Assembly: GCA_000421085.1 (NCBI GenBank)
Contig: ATWE01000003.1
Span: 394,357-458,356, forward strand
DNA length: 64,000 bases
Direction of reading: 5' to 3'
DNA from: Ensifer sp. USDA 6670
GTDB taxonomy: Bacteria; Pseudomonadota; Alphaproteobacteria; Rhizobiales; Rhizobiaceae
The notes below the pieces were generated by a model that saw only the letters and a program-made list of their open reading frames with translations, made no database searches and had not been told where the DNA came from. Both the position numbers and the translations under genes were made by a program. Positions 1 to 7,848 of the stretch are shown here, piece after piece. How positions within the stretch are numbered: the first letter of the stretch is position 1; every line of letters begins with the position of its first letter.

Positions 1-741
1 CTTGAAAAGCCCCTGGAGATCACGCCGGAGCGATCGGAAGCCCTGGTGACGGTGGCCGAGCGCGCCGGAATAAAACTCGGCATCGTGCTTCAGCACCGCT
101 TTCGCAGGGTCAGCCGGGAACTTTCGAAGCTCATCGATGAAGGCCGCCTCGGGCAAATTGTCAGTGCTTCGGCCCGGCTGCACAACTGGCGGCCGCAAAG
201 CTATTACGATCAACCGGGCCGGGGTACGCGGGCTCGCGACGGCGGCGGCGTGCTTCTCACCCAGGCCATACACACGCTCGACCTTCTCGTTTGGCTCGCC
301 GGCCTGCCGGAAGAGGTCAAGGCCTATGCGGCGACGAGCGGAATCCACCGCATGGAAACCGAAGACCTGGCGATGGCAGTGATCCGCTTCGCAGGCGGCG
401 CGATTGGGAGCGTGAGCGCGACCACCTGCGCTTATCCCGGCGATCCGGACGAGATAGACATAATCGGAACACGCGGCATGGCGCGTCTTGGCGGCCGGCG
501 TCTTGCCGTTTCCTTCCACGACGGAGCGGAACTCTCAGTCGAGGAAGAGGCTGCTGGTGGTGCCGGCGCCGATCCGATGGCATTTCCCCATCACCATCAC
601 CGTGCGGTCCTTGCCGACTTTCTCGATGCCGTCGAGGGCGGTGGCGAACCTCGCGTCAACGGGCGCGAGGCCTTGAAGGTCCACCGGCTCATCGATGCGA
701 TTCTCCGCGCTTCGGAAAGCGGGCAGGCGCACCGCCTCTGA
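1..741 (+). CDS. Gfo/Idh/MocA family oxidoreductase, C-terminal part (5' end outside window)
   Basis: The reading frame is open from base 1 and ends at the TGA at 739-741, so the gene starts upstream of the window; 246 codons are visible. The first visible residues (EKPLEITPERSEALV, then a stretch ending in LQHRFR) match the end of the Rossmann NAD(P) domain of the family, where the EKP lysine is the usual catalytic or cofactor-contacting residue. The rest (GGVLLTQAIHTLDLLVW, then the beta-sheet domain) is the GFO_IDH_MocA C-terminal domain. Family members oxidise sugars, inositols or related polyols with NAD(P) in the cytoplasm; the substrate cannot be read from this fragment. No partner gene follows, since the next gene has its own stress-type promoter. 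Confidence 0.85.
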   Translation, partial: LEKPLEITPERSEALVTVAERAGIKLGIVLQHRFRRVSRELSKLIDEGRLGQIVSASARLHNWRPQSYYDQPGRGTRARDGGGVLLTQAIHTLDLLVWLAGLPEEVKAYAATSGIHRMETEDLAMAVIRFAGGAIGSVSATTCAYPGDPDEIDIIGTRGMARLGGRRLAVSFHDGAELSVEEEAAGGAGADPMAFPHHHHRAVLADFLDAVEGGGEPRVNGREALKVHRLIDAILRASESGQAHRL

Positions 742-764
742 GCCGTCGGCCGACCCTCGGTCCC

Positions 765-789
765 GGAACAAGCTTTTTTCCGCGGCGTT
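765..789 (+). promoter_or_regulatory. Candidate RpoE2/EcfG-type promoter
   Basis: GGAAC at 765-769 is followed after 16 bases by CGTT at 786-789. This fits the GGAAC-N18/19-TT pattern known for the S. meliloti general-stress sigma factor RpoE2. It lies 57 bases before the start of the YihY gene. No transcript evidence is available here. Confidence 0.55.
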
Positions 790-845
790 GCTTATAAATG
801 CGACGAGGCGGAGGCCAGGTTCCGTCACCGGCGGGGCGTTGATCC

Positions 846-1838
846 ATGGGTGCAAACGAAGTCGAACTTGCCGAAAAACTGGAGGCCGCGGAGCCGGGCA
901 GGGGGCGTGCAGCCGACACGCCCGCAGATATCCCCGCCAAGGGGATGCGGGACGTTTTCTGGCGGGTGTTTTGCGAAATAGGCGAAGAGCGGGTCATGCT
1001 GATAGCCGCGGGGGTAAGCTTCTATCTTCTGCTGTCGCTCTTTCCCGCGATGGGTGCCCTCGTCTCGATCTACGGGCTCGTCGCGGATCCATCCGAAATC
1101 GGCACCCATGTCGGTATCCTGCAGGCGCTTCTGCCGGCGGACTCCTACGGGCTGATCATGGACCAGCTGGAGACCCTGACGACGCAGAAGCCGTCCACTC
1201 TCGGCATCGGTTTCTTCGTGAGCCTGTCAATCTCCCTATGGTTGGCAGCCAACGGCATCGCCGCCCTCTTCGACGCGATGAACGTGGCCTATGGAGAAAG
1301 GGAAAAGAGAGGCTTTCTGTCGAGAACCCTCCTGTGCATCGCGTTCACCTTCGCGGCGCTCCTCTTCGCGGTCGCGCTGATCGCGGCGATCGGCGTCGTG
1401 CCGGCCGTACTGGCCTATGTGTGGGTCGACCGTTGGGTCGAGCTCGTGACCCGAGCGGCGAGATGGCCCGCGGTAGTCCTCCTCGTCACCTTCGGCACCA
1501 TCCTCATCTATCGTTTCGGGCCGAGCCGCGAGCGGGCGAAAATGCGGTGGCTCAACTGGGGCGCGGTGTTCAGCACCTTGTTTTGGTTGGCCGCCTCATG
1601 GCTCTTTTCCTACTATCTGGAACATTTCGCCAACTACAACGCGACATACGGCGCTCTCGGTGCGCTCGCCGGTCTCATGACATGGGTGTGGATCTCGGTG
1701 ATGATCCTCATCATCGGCGCACTCATCAACGCCGAACTCGAACACCAGACAGCGCTAGATTCGACGACAGGCAAGCCGCTTCCGTTGGGCGAGCGCGGTG
1801 CTCATGTGGCCGATACCATAGGCGAGGCGGCTGACTGA
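846..1838 (+). CDS. YihY/BrkB family inner-membrane protein (copy 1)
   Basis: A 330-residue integral membrane protein of the YihY/virulence factor BrkB family. An N-terminal cytosolic tail (about residues 1-45) ends in the MRDVFWRV motif and is followed by about six hydrophobic segments. The characteristic ANYNATYGALGALAGLM stretch near residue 265 and the terminal NAELEHQT motif are both present. The family's molecular activity is unclear; some members have been discussed as transporters or RNase BN-like, the latter now discounted for E. coli. A clear paralogue lies at 4022-5008. The start at 846 was chosen because the family tail begins there and the promoter lies just upstream. A hairpin follows the stop codon. 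Likely role in envelope or stress physiology is inferred only from the RpoE2-type promoter and its neighbours. Confidence 0.85.
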   Translation: MGANEVELAEKLEAAEPGRGRAADTPADIPAKGMRDVFWRVFCEIGEERVMLIAAGVSFYLLLSLFPAMGALVSIYGLVADPSEIGTHVGILQALLPADSYGLIMDQLETLTTQKPSTLGIGFFVSLSISLWLAANGIAALFDAMNVAYGEREKRGFLSRTLLCIAFTFAALLFAVALIAAIGVVPAVLAYVWVDRWVELVTRAARWPAVVLLVTFGTILIYRFGPSRERAKMRWLNWGAVFSTLFWLAASWLFSYYLEHFANYNATYGALGALAGLMTWVWISVMILIIGALINAELEHQTALDSTTGKPLPLGERGAHVADTIGEAAD

Positions 1839-1839
1839 T

Positions 1840-1861
1840 CAGCCGGAGCATGCGCCGGCTG
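1840..1861 (+). terminator. Hairpin after YihY copy 1
   Basis: CAGCCGG (1840-1846) pairs perfectly with CCGGCTG (1855-1861) across an 8-base loop, two bases after the stop codon. No U-tract follows, so it may be a weak terminator or an mRNA 3'-end stabiliser. Confidence 0.4.
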
Positions 1862-1934
1862 GCGCCGCCAAGGAACTATCACGGCTCGCTGCGCATTTCA
1901 GAAGACCGGGCGTACGGTGCTGGAGGACTATATC

Positions 1935-2453
1935 ATGGCAGATCGTGACCTGTTGGGCCTGGCGGCCAGCGCGAAGATCGGCGGACATCCGATCCATCCG
2001 ATGCTCGTTCCCTTTCCCATCGCGCTTCTCGTCGCAGCGTTGTTTTCCGACCTCGTATATCTCGCGAACGGAAATTCATTCTGGGCGGACGTGTCGATGT
2101 GGTCGGTGGGCGCAGCCATCGTGACGGCAGCTCTGGCTGCTCTGGCGGGGCTGACGGATTTCCTGGGGAATGCCCGCATTCGGGCCATCGACGATGCGTG
2201 GAGGCATATGATTGGTAACGTGATCGTCGTGCTGCTCGCAATCGGGAGCTTCTGGCTGCGATACGAGACCGGCGCCGTCGAGGCAGTGTGGCCCTGGGGG
2301 TTGCTGCTGTCACTCGCGACCGTTCTCATGCTTCTGTACACCGGATGGAAGGGCGGAGAGCTTGTGTATCATCATCGCGTCGGCATGCAGCCAGAGGCTG
2401 ATGAAGGCTCTGCCACGCCGCCCTTAACGGGACATACGACCAGGCACAGCTAA
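1935..2453 (+). CDS. DUF2231 membrane protein (copy 1)
   Basis: A 172-residue protein with a DUF2231 domain: the GGHPIHPMLVPFPIALLVAA opening is characteristic, followed by four predicted membrane spans. I chose the ATG at 1935 because GGAGG at 1922-1926 sits at a normal ribosome-binding distance and the homologous part begins with MADRDLLGLAA; an alternative start lies at 1917. The His-Pro-x-His-Pro element at the first membrane span is conserved in the family and could bind haem or metal, but no function is established. A second DUF2231 protein is encoded at 6587-7015 next to a sugar dehydrogenase. Likely part of the stress/respiratory block of this region. Confidence 0.8.
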   Translation: MADRDLLGLAASAKIGGHPIHPMLVPFPIALLVAALFSDLVYLANGNSFWADVSMWSVGAAIVTAALAALAGLTDFLGNARIRAIDDAWRHMIGNVIVVLLAIGSFWLRYETGAVEAVWPWGLLLSLATVLMLLYTGWKGGELVYHHRVGMQPEADEGSATPPLTGHTTRHS

Positions 2454-2468
2454 TGCTGCCGATACTAA

Positions 2469-2494
2469 GGAACATTTCGGCCGAGTAAGCGGTT
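2469..2494 (+). promoter_or_regulatory. Candidate RpoE2/EcfG-type promoter
   Basis: GGAAC at 2469-2473 and GGTT at 2491-2494 are separated by 17 bases, giving GGAAC-N19-TT. The element is 28 bases before the TTG start of the next gene. Confidence 0.5.
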
Positions 2495-2521
2495 CTTCAA
2501 AGCTTAAAGGCGAGGTGAGCT

Positions 2522-3022
2522 TTGGAACAACCACCAGTTCGACCTGACGGATTGCAAATCGAAGAAAACCGGGCGTTCCAGGAATCCTTCTGGAGGGCGG
2601 AGCGCATAGCCTGGTTTTTTTTCGGCCTCGCGCTCATTACAGCGACCCTGGGCATCACCGGCTCCGGTGGCTTTCTTGCGAGACAGGTCGCAACTTTCGA
2701 TAACGGCTCTGTCGAAGTGCCCAGATTCAGCCGGTGGGAGGCCTCCGATACGCTGAACGCGACACTGGCCGGGGGCGGGGAAGAGCGCAGTCTGACCTTG
2801 TCGCCCGAATTCTTCCGGACATTTCAGGTGGAAGATATCGATCCTCCGCCGATCTCTGCCGAAGGAAGCGGCGACGGTTTGCTCTATCGCTTCCGGTCCG
2901 GTTCGTCGCAGCCCCTTGAGCTGACGCTGCACCTTCGCTCCCAGGCACCGGGCATCGTCTCTTACCGAGCAAGTGTCAATGGCGAGCCGCCGCAGGCGGT
3001 GCGAACAATCGTCTGGCCCTAG
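2522..3022 (+). CDS. Membrane-anchored hypothetical protein
   Basis: A 166-residue protein I do not recognise by name. It starts at TTG 2522, preceded by a GAGGTGAG ribosome-binding site. Residues 1-25 are polar, residues about 26-50 form one membrane span (FFFGLALITATLGITGSGG), and the remainder is a soluble beta-rich domain probably in the periplasm. It is followed after 10 bases by a DUF421 gene, so the pair is almost certainly one transcript driven from the RpoE2-type promoter just upstream. Small anchored proteins often sit beside YetF/DUF421 genes, which suggests a partner role, but no biochemical activity can be assigned from sequence. Confidence 0.7.
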   Translation: MEQPPVRPDGLQIEENRAFQESFWRAERIAWFFFGLALITATLGITGSGGFLARQVATFDNGSVEVPRFSRWEASDTLNATLAGGGEERSLTLSPEFFRTFQVEDIDPPPISAEGSGDGLLYRFRSGSSQPLELTLHLRSQAPGIVSYRASVNGEPPQAVRTIVWP

Positions 3023-3032
3023 GAGATACTGA

Positions 3033-3473
3033 ATGGATTCCGTCGCTCGCGGTATCACCATCTACTTCATACTCCTCGTCGCGCTACGGCTCTCGGGAAG
3101 ACGCACGGTCGCGCAGATGACCACCTTCGATTTCGTGCTGCTGCTCATCATCGCAGAAACGACCCAGCAGGCATTGCTGGGCGACGATTTCTCCATCGTC
3201 AATGCTACGCTGCTCATCCTGACACTCTTCAGCGTCGACATCGTTCTCTCCTACGTAAAACAATGGTCGCCGAGGATCGCCTTGTTCCTGGACGGTACGG
3301 CAACCGTGCTCATCGCGGACGGAAAAGTGGACGAGCGGGCCTTACGCAGAGCGCGGGTCAATCTCGAGGACATACTTGTCGCGGCCCGGGAGCAGCAGGG
3401 TCTGGCTCGCCTCGACCAGATCAAATTCGCTGTCCTCGAGGCCGACGGGGGAATAAGCATCATCCCTAGATGA
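3033..3473 (+). CDS. DUF421 (YetF-like) membrane protein
   Basis: A 146-residue protein with the DUF421/YetF architecture. Two to three membrane spans occupy residues 1-75, including ALRLSGRRTVAQMTTFDFVL, in which the GRR and the Asp before the second span are conserved. A cytosolic domain of about 70 residues follows (DGKVDERALRRARVNLEDIL). The family includes B. subtilis YetF and sporulation-germination proteins; the molecular role is not settled. It is shorter than many homologues (about 160-230 residues) but shows no sign of truncation. A GGAG ribosome-binding site precedes the ATG, and the gene is coupled to the anchored protein upstream. Confidence 0.8.
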   Translation: MDSVARGITIYFILLVALRLSGRRTVAQMTTFDFVLLLIIAETTQQALLGDDFSIVNATLLILTLFSVDIVLSYVKQWSPRIALFLDGTATVLIADGKVDERALRRARVNLEDILVAAREQQGLARLDQIKFAVLEADGGISIIPR

Positions 3474-3529
3474 CGTGAGCGGGTGCCGACGGCTGGAATT
3501 CCCGGTTCGGCCGCCAATATAGGCGCCAC

Positions 3530-3799
3530 TTATTTCGACCTCATCGTGCAACGGTAGTCCCCCTTGACGCAGGCGATCTTGGGCGAGGAGCACTCGGCCA
3601 CTCCGTCGATCAGCGAACAGACCGAGCATTGATCATTGAACTCGAGGCAGTCGGGATTGGCACCTACAAAATTCTTCATGCCTGGGCTTTGACTTCGAGC
3701 TTCTCCCTTCTCGTGCTGCACATTCCCTGCGATAGCCGGAAGAAACGGAGTAGCCCCAGACAAAAATATGGCGGTCAAGCGCAGCGTCGCAGGTTTCAT
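3530..3799 (-). CDS. Small secreted cysteine-rich hypothetical protein
   Basis: An 89-residue protein with an N-terminal signal peptide (about residues 1-24, with hydrophobic core LTAIFLSGATPFLPAIAG). The mature part has seven cysteines in its last 40 residues (pattern CLEFNDQCSVC, then three more), suggesting up to three disulfide bonds or a metal site in the periplasm. I do not recognise a family. It stands alone on the minus strand between two plus-strand units, and no convincing promoter was found. The Cys spacing and signal peptide make a real gene more likely than a chance frame. Confidence 0.55.
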   Translation of the reverse strand: MKPATLRLTAIFLSGATPFLPAIAGNVQHEKGEARSQSPGMKNFVGANPDCLEFNDQCSVCSLIDGVAECSSPKIACVKGDYRCTMRSK

Positions 3800-3920
3800 G
3801 ATTCAGTTCTTTTTAAATCCGAAAACACACCAAGAGAGCATGGAGCACTTCTTATGAGAAAATAAGCTGTGTCGTGAAATGAGGGTTTCGCGTCGCGATG
3901 CCGAATAGCGGGGATCGCAA

Positions 3921-3945
3921 GGAACAAGGCGTCGCCTGGCGTGTT
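3921..3945 (+). promoter_or_regulatory. Candidate RpoE2/EcfG-type promoter
   Basis: GGAAC at 3921-3925, 16 bases, then TGTT at 3942-3945. It lies 77 bases before the start chosen for the second YihY gene. Confidence 0.5.
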
Positions 3946-4021
3946 CGAATGCCACCCGCGATCGCCCGTCGGTAGGGCGATCAGCGGCACGGCGGAGTTT
4001 CGAACGCGCGAGGACAATCAG

Positions 4022-5008
4022 ATGAAATCCGGTGATGCAAAGAGGGGAACCGACGAACAGGCTCAAGAAGGGGGCAGGGGACGCGCGGCCGACAGCCCGG
4101 GCGAAATTCCCGCGAGGGGCCTGCGTGACGTCTTCTGGCGCGTGGTTGCACAGATCAGCGAGGACAGGATTTCGCTCATTGCCGCCGGCGTCACCTTTTA
4201 TGTGCTCCTCTCCGTTTTTCCGGCGCTCGCCTCGCTCGTTTCCATCTACGGTCTCGTTTCCGATCCGGCCACGATCGCCGAGCAGGCGACGCTGCTCGCG
4301 GCCGTCCTTCCGGCGCAATCGCTTCAAATGATGACCGATCAATTGGAAACCCTGACGTCCCAGAAAACCTCCAGCCTGAGCCTCGGCTTCATAGCGGGGC
4401 TGCTCTTCGCTCTCTGGAGCGCGCGCAACGGAGTAGGTGCCCTCTTCGAAGCGATGAATATCGCCTATGACGAGACGGAAAAGCGCGGCTTCATCCGGCT
4501 GGCCCTGTTAAGCATCGGCTTTACGCTGGCCGGTTTGATCGTGACCGCCGTCCTCATCGCAGCCATCGCCATATTGCCGGCCGTGCTGGCATTTCTCCAC
4601 CTCGAACTGGAAGGTCTCGTCAGATTTGTACGCTGGCCCGTGATGCTTTTGCTCATAGCGGCGGGCATCACCCTGATCTATCGCTACGGTCCGAGCCGGG
4701 AACCGGCCAAACTCAGGTGGCTTACCTGGGGTGCGGCCCTGAGCACGGTCTGCTGGCTCGTCGCCTCTCTGGCATTTTCGTATTACATCGACAATTTTGC
4801 GAACTACAATGCTACCTACGGTGCTCTCGGCGCACTGATCGGCTTCATGCTCTGGATCTGGATATCCACCATGATCGTCATCATCGGTGCTGAACTCAAT
4901 GCCGAGCTGGAGCATCAGACGGCGCGGGATTCAACGACAGGGCGGCCAAAAGAGATTGGTAAGCGAGATGCCTATGTTGCGGACACGGTCGGAGACGCCG
5001 AGGATTAA
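4022..5008 (+). CDS. YihY/BrkB family inner-membrane protein (copy 2)
   Basis: A 328-residue paralogue of the protein at 846-1838. It has the same layout: a polar tail, RDVFWRV, about six membrane spans, FANYNATYGALGALIGFM and NAELEHQTARDSTTGRP near the end. I chose ATG 4022 because the tail then aligns in length with copy 1; an in-frame start at 3941 would add 27 unmatched residues and overlap the promoter element. The two copies are related along their whole length but clearly diverged, so this is an old paralogy rather than a recent duplication. The gene ends 8 bases from the convergent sugar dehydrogenase gene. Confidence 0.85.
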   Translation: MKSGDAKRGTDEQAQEGGRGRAADSPGEIPARGLRDVFWRVVAQISEDRISLIAAGVTFYVLLSVFPALASLVSIYGLVSDPATIAEQATLLAAVLPAQSLQMMTDQLETLTSQKTSSLSLGFIAGLLFALWSARNGVGALFEAMNIAYDETEKRGFIRLALLSIGFTLAGLIVTAVLIAAIAILPAVLAFLHLELEGLVRFVRWPVMLLLIAAGITLIYRYGPSREPAKLRWLTWGAALSTVCWLVASLAFSYYIDNFANYNATYGALGALIGFMLWIWISTMIVIIGAELNAELEHQTARDSTTGRPKEIGKRDAYVADTVGDAED

Positions 5009-5016
5009 ATCGCAGA

Positions 5017-6570
5017 CTATTGCTGTTGCTCCGGTGCCCCCTGTTCCGTAGCCCTCGGCAGGGTAGCCGGCGCGACATCGGTCTGCGGCGGCTCCGGAGG
5101 CGTGGCACCAGCTGCGGGAGGAGCGGCCCCTCCGGATGTTCCTCCTGTCTCACCCGCTGACGGGCTGGCTTCGCTGGTGACCGCGCTATCCCTCTGCCCG
5201 TCCGTACCGACAGGGCTCGGAGTGACCTTGCCGTCGGCTCCGGCGACGCGCCAGACGGTGTTGCCGGCGTCGTCGGCAACAAGCAGCGCTCCGGTCCCGT
5301 CGATCGCTACGCCAACCGGACGACCGCGTGCCTGATCGCCTTCGATGAAGCCGGTCACGACGTCCTGAGCCTTTCCGGCCGGCCGGCCGTTTTCGAAGGG
5401 GACATAGACGACCTTGTAACCGTTGAAGCTGCTGCGGTTCCAGCTCCCGTGCTCGCCTATGAAGGCGCCGTTCGCGAAGGGCTCCGGCAAGGCGGAGCCG
5501 TTGGAGAAGACCAGGCCCAGGGCGGCGACGTGGCTGGAAAGGGCGTAGTCGGGCGGGATCGCTTTGTCGACCATGTCCGGCCGCGGCGGATGGACCCGCT
5601 CGTCCACATGGGCGCCGAAATAACTCCATGGCCAGCCGTAGAAGGCGCCTTCCTGCACCGAAGTCATGTAGTCCGGAACGAGATTCGGCCCCAGTTCGTC
5701 ACGCTCGTTGACGACCGTCCAGAGCACGCCGGTCTCGGGATGGAAGATCAGCCCGTTCGGGTTGCGCAGGCCGGACGCGAAGACACGGGCCGCACCCGTT
5801 TCCCGATCCACCTGCCAAATTGCAGCACGGCCCTTTTCGGCCTCGAGCCCGCGCTCGGCTACGTTCGAGTTGGAGCCGACGGAGGCATAGAGGTAGCGCC
5901 CGTCGGGGCTGAGGGCCAGATCCTTGGTCCAGTGATGGTTGATCGGGCCACCCGGAAGCGGCGTAAGAACCCGCGGCTCGCCGGTGATCTCCGCCTGCCC
6001 GAGCTGGTAGGGGTAGGCAAGGATTGCATCGGCCGCCGCCACGTAAAGCGTTCCGTCGCGCCACGCGACTCCGAAAGGAGAATTGAGCCCTGTCAGCAGG
6101 TCGTGGCGTTCGTCCACCGTTCCGTCGCGATCGGCGTCGCGGAGCAGCGTGATCAGGTTGCTTTCCTTTTCCGGTCCGGCACCGCCGCCATGGGCCATGG
6201 ACATGACCCAACCTCGGATCATGTCCTTCGGCCGCTCTATCGGCTTGCCCGAGGGTTCGCGCGATTGAACGACGAGAACGTCGCCGTTCGGCAGCGTATG
6301 GACGGTCCTCGGATTGGCAAGGTCCTTTGCGTAGGCGGCAATGACGAGATTGTCGGGAACGCTCGGTGTCTTGCCGTCCTGCCAGCCGACGACCTCGGCG
6401 ACTTTCATGTCCGGCATGAGCTCCGATGTCGGTTCCGGCAAGACCGGATCGGGGCCGATCTGCTGCGAAACATCGAACTCCGCGCCCTCATCGCCGCAGC
6501 CTGCGAGCGCCAGGAGGAGAACGCCGGTTCCGATGAGGAATCTTGCACCGAAGAAGGCAGAGCTATTCAT
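5017..6570 (-). CDS. PQQ-type sorbosone/sugar dehydrogenase lipoprotein
   Basis: A 517-residue protein of the L-sorbosone dehydrogenase/PQQ-dependent sugar dehydrogenase beta-propeller group. Residues 1-25 are a lipoprotein signal peptide ending in a lipobox at LLALAGC, so the enzyme is tethered in the envelope. The propeller covers about residues 65-445, with family motifs such as GLRNPNGLIFHPETG, the FYGWPWSYFG segment and GEHGSWNRSSFNGYKV. A low-complexity Pro/Ala/Gly-rich tail (about 450-517) follows. The enzyme probably oxidises a sugar or aldehyde outside the cytoplasm and passes electrons to the respiratory chain. A DUF2231 membrane protein is encoded 16 bases upstream in the same operon, and a caa3 oxidase operon lies nearby. 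The exact substrate is unknown. Confidence 0.82.
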   Translation of the reverse strand: MNSSAFFGARFLIGTGVLLLALAGCGDEGAEFDVSQQIGPDPVLPEPTSELMPDMKVAEVVGWQDGKTPSVPDNLVIAAYAKDLANPRTVHTLPNGDVLVVQSREPSGKPIERPKDMIRGWVMSMAHGGGAGPEKESNLITLLRDADRDGTVDERHDLLTGLNSPFGVAWRDGTLYVAAADAILAYPYQLGQAEITGEPRVLTPLPGGPINHHWTKDLALSPDGRYLYASVGSNSNVAERGLEAEKGRAAIWQVDRETGAARVFASGLRNPNGLIFHPETGVLWTVVNERDELGPNLVPDYMTSVQEGAFYGWPWSYFGAHVDERVHPPRPDMVDKAIPPDYALSSHVAALGLVFSNGSALPEPFANGAFIGEHGSWNRSSFNGYKVVYVPFENGRPAGKAQDVVTGFIEGDQARGRPVGVAIDGTGALLVADDAGNTVWRVAGADGKVTPSPVGTDGQRDSAVTSEASPSAGETGGTSGGAAPPAAGATPPEPPQTDVAPATLPRATEQGAPEQQQ

Positions 6571-6586
6571 AACTGCTCACTCCGGA

Positions 6587-7015
6587 TTACCTGCGATAGA
6601 GGGTGGCGCGGCCAAGCAAAGCGAAGAGGATCGTCAGAAGCACCGTCGCCGCGGAGAGGGTCAACCCGTAGGGCACCACAGCCGTCCAGCCATCGGCGGC
6701 ATGAACGAGATTGTTGACGAAGGCGAGGCCGAAGACGAGCACGTAGCCGACGACATGGAGCCAAACCGCCCCTTGCCTGCGTCGCTCCCTTCGAAACAGG
6801 AACTCCAACACACCGGCGAGACCAGCAATCACGCCGGCGATGATGCCGGCAAAGAGCAACCAGGCGGAGAAATTCTGCCACATGATATGTCCCGTCTGCC
6901 AGAAGGCGATATCGGTCAGAAGGGCGAGCGTAAAACAGACGACTGGAAACGGCACGAGCAACGAATGGACCGGGGCGGTGGCGGTCGCGGCAGTCGATGC
7001 GGAATTCAGACTCAT
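6587..7015 (-). CDS. DUF2231 membrane protein (copy 2)
   Basis: A 142-residue DUF2231 protein with four membrane spans. The opening VHSLLVPFPVVCFTLALLTD corresponds to the HPIHPMLVPFP element of copy 1, but only one of its histidines is kept. The start at 7015 is supported by a GGAGG ribosome-binding site just upstream on the minus strand; the frame is open further upstream but that part is not protein-like. It is the first gene of a two-gene operon with the sugar dehydrogenase and may anchor it or connect it to membrane redox carriers, which is inference from position only. An RpoE2-type promoter lies 29 bases upstream. Confidence 0.78.
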   Translation of the reverse strand: MSLNSASTAATATAPVHSLLVPFPVVCFTLALLTDIAFWQTGHIMWQNFSAWLLFAGIIAGVIAGLAGVLEFLFRRERRRQGAVWLHVVGYVLVFGLAFVNNLVHAADGWTAVVPYGLTLSAATVLLTILFALLGRATLYRR

Positions 7016-7043
7016 CGGTGCCTCCTGTTCGGTCGACCGTTGA

Positions 7044-7068
7044 AACCTCAGGCTTGCGCATTTGTTCC
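7044..7068 (-). promoter_or_regulatory. Candidate RpoE2/EcfG-type promoter (minus strand)
   Basis: Read on the minus strand, GGAAC (7068-7064), 16 bases, then GGTT (7047-7044), 29 bases before the DUF2231 start. Confidence 0.55.
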
Positions 7069-7124
7069 GCGAGCGGCGGGGTCGGGCGGTTCGGCCCGCT
7101 TCGCAACCACAGGAGGTGCGGCTT

Positions 7125-7150
7125 GGAACCATGAAGCACCCCAAACAGTT
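7125..7150 (+). promoter_or_regulatory. Possible RpoE2-type promoter for the oxidase operon
   Basis: GGAAC at 7125-7129, 17 bases, then AGTT at 7147-7150, giving GGAAC-N19-TT. It lies 117 bases before the ctaG start and back to back with the minus-strand element. The -10 half is weaker than in the other examples. Confidence 0.35.
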
Positions 7151-7266
7151 TCGCCTTGCGACACGGTAACTCGATTCCGTGTTTCGACCGGCCGCCCGTG
7201 CCGGCGACCTTTCTGAAACCTGACCGTCGCGGTCTTGGTCAGCCGCTCGGAGGACTAGGGGGAGTG

Positions 7267-7848
7267 ATGGGGCCGTTCGCGACGCATATGGCAGTGCACA
7301 TCCTGCTGATGAACCTCGCTGCGCCCGTGGCTGCATTCGCAATGACGCGGGTTCGGCCGCAGCGGCGGGAAATCGCCGGGCCGGCCCTGGCGCTTGCGAC
7401 CCTTGCGCAGATCGCCACCCTCTGGGCCTGGCATGCGCCGCCTTTTCTCAACCGGGCACTGGAACTTCCCACGGTTCATCTGCTGATGAATGCCACCCTG
7501 TTTCTGGCCGCCTTCCTCTTCTGGGGAGCGGTGCTGGCTTCTCGCGGTAAGCGCTCCTGGCAACCGATCGTCGCCCTTCTGGTGACCAGCAAGCTCTATT
7601 GTCTTCTCGCCGTGCTCTTCGTCTTCGCGCCGAGAGCGCTCTACCCCGCTTTCGCTGCATCCCACACGGCGCATGCAACCGGAGCCCTGAACGCCACTTT
7701 GGCTGATCAGCAGCTCGCGGGGCTTATCATGCTGGTCGCCTGTCCGGTGACCTATGTTCTCGCAGGGATCGTGATTGCCGCGCGCTGGCTTCTGACGATG
7801 GAGGAAGACGAGCCCGGATCCAGAACAGGTGCGGAAGCGTGGACCTGA
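7267..7848 (+). CDS. ctaG: Cytochrome c oxidase assembly factor, CtaG (caa3) family
   Basis: A 193-residue membrane protein of the caa3_CtaG family, which helps assemble copper-containing haem-copper oxidases. About five to six membrane spans are visible. Typical elements are THMAVHILLMNLAAPVAAFA near the N-terminus, LWAWHAPPFLNRAL near residue 55, the LADQQLAGLIM element and an MW-type end. I set the start at ATG 7267, preceded by AGGGGAG, because this is where the family's membrane-His segment begins; an ATG at 7156 would add 37 atypical residues. The protein is shorter than B. subtilis CtaG, as is common in proteobacterial copies. It overlaps the next gene by 10 bases and opens the oxidase operon. 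Confidence 0.78.
   Translation: MGPFATHMAVHILLMNLAAPVAAFAMTRVRPQRREIAGPALALATLAQIATLWAWHAPPFLNRALELPTVHLLMNATLFLAAFLFWGAVLASRGKRSWQPIVALLVTSKLYCLLAVLFVFAPRALYPAFAASHTAHATGALNATLADQQLAGLIMLVACPVTYVLAGIVIAARWLLTMEEDEPGSRTGAEAWT

Noticed and set aside
1872..1894. GGAAC upstream of the first DUF2231 gene as another RpoE2-type promoter
   Set aside because: The bases at the -10 position do not give a TT at N18 with the expected preceding G, so the match is too weak to list.
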